A DNA stretch of 64,000 nt. Origin: Amycolatopsis bullii. GTDB lineage: Bacteria > Actinomycetota > Actinomycetes > Mycobacteriales > Pseudonocardiaceae. Under the pieces are notes generated by a model that saw only the letters and a list, made by a program, of their open reading frames with translations, did no database searches and was not told the origin of the DNA. Shown piece after piece: positions 59,644 through 64,000 of this stretch (position 1 is the first letter of the stretch; every line of letters begins with the position of its first letter). Location: positions 1 to 64,000 of the forward strand of contig NZ_BNAW01000026.1 in the NCBI RefSeq assembly GCF_014654205.1. The letters are read 5' to 3'. Position numbers and translations under genes: made by a program.

Positions 59644-59657
59644 GGGATTCCCTTCCG

Positions 59658-59704
59658 TTGACTTCACGCTTGAAGTCAACGTAGCACAACTTCAAGCTTG
59701 AAGT
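59658..59704. promoter_or_regulatory. Two MarR operator palindromes between ridA and marR
   Basis: TTGACTTCA-CGCT-TGAAGTCAA (59658-59679) and ACTTCAAGCTTGAAGT (59689-59704) share the half-site ACTTCA and lie 28 bases apart, centre to centre. They fill the 88-base divergent gap. Two dimers of the adjacent MarR protein would cover both promoters. Confidence 0.7.
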
Positions 59705-59731
59705 CATCGTGCGGCGGATAGGGTGCTCTCC

Positions 59732-60202
59732 ATGGCCACGGATCACGAAGGCCCGCGCTGGCTCAGTCCCGCCGAGAAGGAAGCCTGGACCGGGCTGGTC
59801 TCGCTCATCCTGCTGCTCCCGGGCCGGCTGGAGGCGCCGTTGCAGCACGAAGCCGGCTTGACGCTCTTCGAGTACCTCGCGCTCAGCCACGTCTCGGAGG
59901 CGCCCGATCGCCGCCTGCGGATGAGCGAACTGGCCTACCTCGCCAACGGTTCCCTGTCCCGGCTGTCCAATGTGGTCAAGCGGTTCGAGCAACGCGGCTG
60001 GGTGCGGCGCTCGCCCGACCCGGACGACGGCCGGTACACCCTGGTCGCCCTCACCGACGCCGGGTTCGAGGTCGTCGAAAAAGCCGCGCCGACGCACGTG
60101 CGCAGCGTCCTGGACGTCCTCGACCCGCTCACCGCGGCCGACCAGCAGGCGCTCGCCCGGATCGCCGCGAAGCTGCGCGTGCGGCCCGCCGACCTCGGCT
60201 AA
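59732..60202 (+). CDS. MarR-family regulator
   Basis: A 156-residue winged-helix repressor. The DNA-binding part reads RRLRMSELAYLANGSLSRLS, NVVKRFEQRGWVRR, with the wing DPDDGRYTLVALT; dimerisation helices lie at both ends. It is divergent from ridA across two palindromic sites, so it probably controls that gene and itself. ATG 59732 is preferred over an in-frame GTG at 59723. The stop overlaps the convergent XRE gene by 4 bases. Confidence 0.87.
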   Translation: MATDHEGPRWLSPAEKEAWTGLVSLILLLPGRLEAPLQHEAGLTLFEYLALSHVSEAPDRRLRMSELAYLANGSLSRLSNVVKRFEQRGWVRRSPDPDDGRYTLVALTDAGFEVVEKAAPTHVRSVLDVLDPLTAADQQALARIAAKLRVRPADLG

Positions 60203-60411
60203 ACCTCGTCCTCGACCCACTCCAGCAGGTCGCCGGGCTGGCAGCCGAGCACCCGGCACATCGCTTCCAGCGTGCTGAAGCGGACCGCCTTGGCGCGGCC
60301 GTTCTTCAGCACGGCCACGTTGGCCGGCGTCAGCCCGACCTTCTCGGCGAACTCCCCGACGCTCATCTTGCGCTTGGCCAGTTCGACGTCGATGCGCACG
60401 ACGATCGGCAT
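60199..60411 (-). CDS. XRE/Cro-type helix-turn-helix protein
   Basis: A 70-residue protein that is nearly all helix-turn-helix: SVGEFAEKVGLTPANVAVLK, NGRAKAVRFSTLEAMCRVLGC, PGDLLEW. This is the YozG-like type that almost always follows a DUF2975 membrane protein. Its ATG overlaps the TGA of that gene (ATGA at 60408-60411 on the minus strand). Direct repeats upstream of the pair are candidate binding sites. Confidence 0.87.
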   Translation of the reverse strand: MPIVVRIDVELAKRKMSVGEFAEKVGLTPANVAVLKNGRAKAVRFSTLEAMCRVLGCQPGDLLEWVEDEV

Positions 60412-60890
60412 CAGATGACCGCTTCCATGTCGGACCGGAGCGTGGTGGCCTGCCGCAGCAGGGCGCGCATGACCACCATGAGCAGCCCGATCACGGTGAT
60501 CGCCACGGTCACCAGGAACAGCAGCATCGGCATGCCCGGGTCATCGGCGTTGAGGCCGACGAACAGCAGCATGCCGGCGACCACCAGCCACGCGGCGGCC
60601 ACGGCCCAGACGATCGCGTCGACCCACTTCAGGGACGCCGTGGTGAAGATCCGGTCCTTCTTGACCAGCGTGAGCAGCTTCCAGGTCGCGACGACCACCA
60701 CCTCGGCGCACAGCACGAGGAACACCGCGATGGCGGTCAGCGGCCAGCGCAGCGGAGCGTCGTGCGGGTTCTGCTGCGCGTGGTAGGCGATGCCGCCCGG
60801 CAGCGACATCGTCTGGAAGACGACGAGGACGCCGAACAGCACCACGAGGAAGAATCTGAGCGCGGCAACGGCCCACTTCTCGGTAACCAT
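60411..60890 (-). CDS. DUF2975 membrane protein
   Basis: A 159-residue protein with four membrane segments (about 8-28, 50-72, 90-112, 120-143) and a short charged C-terminus. The arrangement, with the loop LVKKDRIFTTASLKWVD between TM2 and TM3, fits DUF2975. The family is paired with a small XRE regulator; the function is unknown, possibly sensing at the membrane. It is the first gene of the two-gene operon. Confidence 0.82.
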   Translation of the reverse strand: MVTEKWAVAALRFFLVVLFGVLVVFQTMSLPGGIAYHAQQNPHDAPLRWPLTAIAVFLVLCAEVVVVATWKLLTLVKKDRIFTTASLKWVDAIVWAVAAAWLVVAGMLLFVGLNADDPGMPMLLFLVTVAITVIGLLMVVMRALLRQATTLRSDMEAVI

Positions 60891-60913
60891 GCGTCGACTA
60901 TCGCGCGCTTCCT

Positions 60914-60942
60914 ATCGAAAGTCAATCGGTAGTAATCGAAAG
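60914..60942. promoter_or_regulatory. Direct repeats before the DUF2975-XRE operon
   Basis: ATCGAAAG occurs at 60914-60921 and 60935-60942, 21 bases apart, in an AT-richer stretch between the DUF2975 ATG (60890) and the end of the PucR gene (60947). The spacing fits two protein dimers on one DNA face; the XRE protein is the likely binder. Confidence 0.5.
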
Positions 60943-60946
60943 ACGA

Positions 60947-62125
60947 TCAATCCGGCTCGGGATCCAGACGCACCGACTCCAGCGCGACGTACAGCTCGCC
61001 GATGTCGACCGGGTCGGTGAGGTCGCGCTTGGTCAGCTCCTGCACGCGGCGCAGCCGATAGCGGACCGTGTTGGGGTGCACGAACAACCGGTCGGCGGCC
61101 TCCTTCGCCGAGCCGTGGCCGGCGAACCACGCCAGCAGCGTGTCGAGCAGGACCTTGCGCTCCGCGGCCGGCAGGGCCAGCACGCCGGTCAGCGCCGACC
61201 GGACGACGTCGCGGGCCATCCCGGGCGCGGCCGCGACCAGCGTCGTCACCGGGGAGTCGCCGAACACCACCACCCCCGCGGTCGCCGACGGCAGGGAGCG
61301 GCGGGCGATCCGGGCCCGGTGCAGGGCGTCCGGGACGTCGGGGAAGCCGGTGAAGGGCTTGCTCATCCCGGCCGCGACGGGCAGCGACCCCAGCACTTCG
61401 CGCAGCCGCCGGACGTCCTCGATCCGGTCGATCGCGACCAGGCCGGCCTCGCCGCCCGGCCGCCACGCCGACCGCCAGCGCCGCGCCCGCAGCAGCGCCT
61501 CGACGGAGTCGTGCTCGTCCGGCTCGACGCGTTCGGTGACCACGGCGACGAACATGCCCGCGGTCGGCAGGCCCAGCTCGCGGGCCGCGGCCTCCATGTC
61601 CGCCTGGCCGGCGAGCCGGCCGCGCAGCAGGTCGTCCAGCAGCCGCGCGTTCGCGTGCGACGGCTCGGCCGCGACCTCTTCGTACGCCGTGGTCAGCGCT
61701 TCGGAGTAGAGGTCGATCGCCTTCCAGACGTAGGAGTTGATCTCGATCGTCCGGGTCGGGTTGAGGAACTCCGGCCCGGCGAGTTCGAGGAGCCCTTCGT
61801 AGACGAAGGTGCCGCCGATCCGGAACGCGCGCAGCACCGCGGGCAGCGGGATGCCCTGGCGCGCCTGGGTGAGCCCGGTCTTGCGGGCGGCGTCGAGGGC
61901 GAGGCCGTGGCCCTCGGCCAGTGCCGTCAGCGCGCGCTCGAGGTTGGCCCGGCAGACCTGCCGCAGCTCGCCCGGGGCGACGTCCTCGACCTGCCGGTAG
62001 AACTCGTCCTGCTCGCTGAGCAGCCGGGCCAGGCGGTCGGCGAACTCGGGGAGCCTGGCCAGCATTTCGCGCAGGAGCTCACGGTGTTCGCGAGGTACCG
62101 GCCTGGCCAGAGCTTCGATGCCCAT
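60947..62125 (-). CDS. PucR/CdaR-family transcriptional regulator
   Basis: A 392-residue regulator. An N-terminal helical sensor of the RsbRD/putative-sensor kind (about 10-165: FADRLARLLSEQDEFYRQVE) is followed by a GGDEF-like degenerate middle domain. The C-terminal helix-turn-helix of the PucR type is at about 330-385 (LLDTLLAWFAGHGSAKEAAD, RLFVHPNTVRYRLRRVQEL). Targets and signal are unknown; family members often control purine, amino acid or polyketide genes. It lies 96 bases downstream of the methyltransferase gene on the same strand. The ATG is at 62125. Confidence 0.85.
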   Translation of the reverse strand: MGIEALARPVPREHRELLREMLARLPEFADRLARLLSEQDEFYRQVEDVAPGELRQVCRANLERALTALAEGHGLALDAARKTGLTQARQGIPLPAVLRAFRIGGTFVYEGLLELAGPEFLNPTRTIEINSYVWKAIDLYSEALTTAYEEVAAEPSHANARLLDDLLRGRLAGQADMEAAARELGLPTAGMFVAVVTERVEPDEHDSVEALLRARRWRSAWRPGGEAGLVAIDRIEDVRRLREVLGSLPVAAGMSKPFTGFPDVPDALHRARIARRSLPSATAGVVVFGDSPVTTLVAAAPGMARDVVRSALTGVLALPAAERKVLLDTLLAWFAGHGSAKEAADRLFVHPNTVRYRLRRVQELTKRDLTDPVDIGELYVALESVRLDPEPD

Positions 62126-62221
62126 CCCTCACTTTAGCTCGGGTCCGCCGCGCGGGACATGCACGAAGTTGAGCAAAATTCAGGTCCGTCGGGTGATCGA
62201 TCTCGTGGGGGCTCGACGGGC

Positions 62222-62851
62222 TCAGGCCGGTTTGCGCGCGGTCAGGTAGACGTGCGGCTCCGGGCCGGCGCCGGGGTGGTCGGGCACGAACTCGGCCGCG
62301 TCCTCGACGACGATTTCGAGGCCGGCCGCCCGCAGCCGCTCCTTGAGCGGGCCGGCGGCGAAGCTGTACGCGCGGACCGGGTGGCCCATGAAGACGATGT
62401 CGGCGCCGTCGACGTCGGCGGGCACGGTGGCGAAGACGAGCAGGCCGCCGGGCTTCAGCCAGCCCGCGATCCGGCCGATCATGGTCTCCTGCTCGGCCCG
62501 GGGCAGCTGGAGCATCGAGAAGAAGGCGGTGATCGCGTCCCAGCTGCCGTCCTCGAAGGACAGTTCGCGCATGTCCCCGAGCTCGAACCGGGCGGCGGGC
62601 ACCTGGTTCCGCGCGATCTCGACCATCTTCGGGGCGACGTCGTAGCCGGTGACGTCGTGGCCCGCGGCGACCAGGAGTTCCGCGGTGGGCCGCCCGGTGC
62701 CGGCGCCGAGGTCGAGCACCTTCGACTCCGGCGGCAGCGCGTCGAGCAGCTCGGTGAGGGCAGCGCGCTGCCCGGTCGCGGTGCGGAAGGCGTGTTCGTA
62801 GTCCGTGCCGAGCGCGTCGAAGACCTCGGCGGCGGTTTCGGGGCGGGTCAT
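62222..62851 (-). CDS. Class I SAM-dependent methyltransferase
   Basis: A 209-residue protein. Motif I is VLDLGAGTGRPTAELLVAAG (about 41-60), followed by VTGYDVAPKM. The middle region WDAITAFFSMLQLPR matches small-molecule methyltransferases of the Methyltransf_25 type. No substrate can be assigned. It is divergent from the F420-type reductase gene with only 32 bases between starts, so the two promoters overlap. Confidence 0.83.
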   Translation of the reverse strand: MTRPETAAEVFDALGTDYEHAFRTATGQRAALTELLDALPPESKVLDLGAGTGRPTAELLVAAGHDVTGYDVAPKMVEIARNQVPAARFELGDMRELSFEDGSWDAITAFFSMLQLPRAEQETMIGRIAGWLKPGGLLVFATVPADVDGADIVFMGHPVRAYSFAAGPLKERLRAAGLEIVVEDAAEFVPDHPGAGPEPHVYLTARKPA

Positions 62852-62871
62852 GCTCGTGACCTTGCCAGACC

Positions 62872-62884
62872 TAGGATCGCGGCG
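62872..62884 (+). promoter_or_regulatory. -10 element of a leaderless mRNA
   Basis: TAGGAT (62872-62877) matches the actinobacterial -10 consensus and lies 6 bases before the GTG at 62884. The GTG would therefore be about the first transcribed base. No ribosome site is present, which supports the leaderless reading. Confidence 0.5.
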
Positions 62885-63360
62885 TGGCCGGTTTGCGGGG
62901 TGTCTTCGCCGGGTTCGGCAAGAGCAGGGCGTTCGCGGTGCTCGGGCGGGCGCTCGTGCCCGCCGACCGGGTGCTGCTGCGGATCAGCGGCGGGCGGGTC
63001 GGCGTCGGCGCGGCGGTCGGGCTGCGGACGCTGCTGCTCACGACGATCGGGCGGCGCAGCGGCGAGCCCCGCCAGGTGCCGCTGCTCTACGTCGAGCGGG
63101 CGGGCGGGTACGTCGTCATCGGCTCGAACTGGGGCGGCGAGGCGCACCCGGCGTGGTCGGCGAACCTGCTGGCCCACCCGGCGGCGACGGTCGCGCTGCG
63201 CGGGCGCACGATCGACGTCACCGGGCGGCTCCTGACCGGGGACGAGCGCCAGGAGATGTGGGACGCGGTCGCGGCCTACTGGCCCGCGTACGACCGGTAC
63301 GCCGTGCGGGCCTCGCACCGGGACATCCGCGTCTTCCTGCTGGAGCCGGTCAGCCGATGA
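62884..63360 (+). CDS. F420-dependent nitroreductase-family (Ddn-like) protein
   Basis: A 158-residue split beta-barrel protein. The family core is LLTTIGRRSGEPRQVPLLYV, then GSNWGGEAHPAWSANLLAHP, as in the deazaflavin-dependent nitroreductase group of Mycobacterium (Ddn). Members reduce quinones or nitro compounds with F420H2; individual substrates are rarely known. It starts at GTG 62884 behind a leaderless-type promoter. Its 3' end overlaps the convergent GNAT gene by 11 bases. Confidence 0.87.
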   Translation: MAGLRGVFAGFGKSRAFAVLGRALVPADRVLLRISGGRVGVGAAVGLRTLLLTTIGRRSGEPRQVPLLYVERAGGYVVIGSNWGGEAHPAWSANLLAHPAATVALRGRTIDVTGRLLTGDERQEMWDAVAAYWPAYDRYAVRASHRDIRVFLLEPVSR

Positions 63361-63883
63361 TGTCGGTGTGCCGGATCCGGTACACCTGCAGGCGCAGGTT
63401 GTAGTACTTGTCGGTCTCGCCGACCCAGTTCATGCCGAGCCGCTTGGCGACCGCGATCGCCCGCGTGTTGTTCGGCCGCGCGACGGCGAACAGCTCCTCG
63501 GTGTCCTGGGTGAAGGCCCACTCGATCAGCGCGGTCGCCGCCTCGGACGCGTAGCCCTTGCCCCAGACGCCCGGGGCCAGCTGCCAGCTCAGTTCGAGGT
63601 CCTCTTCGAACGGCGGCAGCAGCCGGATGCCGAGGCCGCCGATCACCGCGCCGTCCTCTTTGCGCTCGATCGCCCACCGCCCGCGCGGCGGCGGCAGGTT
63701 CGGCTGCGCTTCCTGCCAGGCCTGCAGCACCGCGCGCATCGCGCCGATGTCGCCCACGCGGTCCATGGCCGGGGTCAGCCAGTGCGTGACGTCCTCCGCG
63801 CCGTAGATGGCGAACGCGGCTTCGGCGTCGGCAGGCGTCCAGTCCCGGATCACGAGGCGGTCGGTGCTCAACGGGGTCTCCAT
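63350..63883 (-). CDS. GNAT-family N-acetyltransferase (RimJ/RimL type)
   Basis: A 177-residue acetyltransferase. TDRLVIRDWTPADAEAAFAI opens the GNAT_3 fold. The acetyl-CoA loop lies in WQLAPGVWGKGYASEAATAL, and the end reads AIAVAKRLGMNWVGE. RimJ/RimL relatives acetylate protein N-termini or small amines; the substrate is unknown. The ATG at 63883 is preceded by AT-poor DNA and, 50 bases upstream, by a palindrome. Confidence 0.87.
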   Translation of the reverse strand: METPLSTDRLVIRDWTPADAEAAFAIYGAEDVTHWLTPAMDRVGDIGAMRAVLQAWQEAQPNLPPPRGRWAIERKEDGAVIGGLGIRLLPPFEEDLELSWQLAPGVWGKGYASEAATALIEWAFTQDTEELFAVARPNNTRAIAVAKRLGMNWVGETDKYYNLRLQVYRIRHTDIIG

Positions 63884-63933
63884 ACCAGGACGCTACGCCG
63901 GGAAGCGGCGGATTGTTCCCGCCGCCGATGTCG

Positions 63934-63978
63934 TGAATGACTCATTCATGACCACGCAAGCCATGAATGAGTCATTCA
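63934..63978. repeat. Large inverted repeat of the AATGACTCATT family
   Basis: TGAATGACTCATTCATG (63934-63950) and CATGAATGAGTCATTCA (63962-63978) are exact complements around 11 bases. Each arm also contains its own palindrome, GAATGACTCATTC-like. It lies upstream of the GNAT gene, at the edge of the window. The gene to its right is not visible, so a terminator role is open. Confidence 0.75.
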
Positions 63979-64000
63979 AGACGCCTGGCGAGGACCCGGC

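Overview
The window is high-GC actinobacterial chromosome, most likely Pseudonocardiales and plausibly Amycolatopsis. The grounds are the strong G/C bias at third codon positions, frequent GTG/TTG starts, an aftD-type arabinan locus with a DUF3068 (PorA-like) gene and a DUF2613 gene, an F420-type nitroreductase, and dispersed perfect palindromes. I saw no rRNA, tRNA, CRISPR array, transposase, prophage or replication origin.

Layout. 1-4000: the end of a membrane protein gene, an orphan gene, a small P-loop kinase, and a secreted GH18 chitinase preceded by two DasR-box-like sites. 4047-8466: an IclR regulator with 4-hydroxybenzoate hydroxylase (pobA), then a histidine kinase/response regulator pair. 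8520-10261 looks eroded: a C-terminal DUF885 remnant, a lower-GC stretch without a convincing gene, a small membrane protein and a frameshifted helix-turn-helix gene. 10304-12952: a secreted GH3 beta-glucosidase. 13203-17059: an Lrp regulator divergent from a three-gene branched-chain 2-oxoacid dehydrogenase operon (E1alpha, E1beta, E2). 17123-20782: two envelope/coiled-coil genes, a pair of facing 21-bp repeat arrays, an Imm5-like immunity gene, and a Rieske ferredoxin/reductase pair.

20993-36070 reads as a choline/glycine-betaine catabolic island: GMC choline dehydrogenase, APC permease, betaine-aldehyde dehydrogenase, TetR regulator, a Rieske oxygenase of the quaternary-ammonium type, a GntR regulator, heterotetrameric sarcosine oxidase (soxBDAG), formyl-THF deformylase (purU) and dimethylglycine oxidase. 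Together they would run choline -> betaine aldehyde -> betaine -> dimethylglycine -> sarcosine -> glycine. The one-carbon units would be loaded on tetrahydrofolate, and PurU would release formate and free THF. The ferredoxin/reductase at 19317-20782 is the nearest candidate electron donor for the Rieske oxygenase.

36165-42847: an HtrA-type protease, a MarR regulator with an EmrB-type efflux pump, a second MFS pump with an AhpD-like protein, and a MocR regulator. 42984-58444 is a cell-envelope glycan locus: a VWA protein, a GT-C-like membrane protein, AftD, a Wzx-like flippase, another large membrane protein, DUF2613, a condensation-fold acyltransferase, a GT4 glycosyltransferase, methyltransferases and DUF3068. 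58698-63883: stress and regulatory genes (RidA with MarR, XRE with DUF2975, PucR, a methyltransferase, an F420-type reductase, a GNAT enzyme).

The strongest signals not explained by genes are several families of perfect or near-perfect palindromes. One copy lies inside soxG, and two 21-bp arrays face each other at 18644-18812. A palindrome ATTACC-N4-GGTAAT is shared by two promoters of the envelope locus, and a short interrupted palindrome GTCCA-N3-TGGAC recurs inside coding sequences with AT-ending codons.
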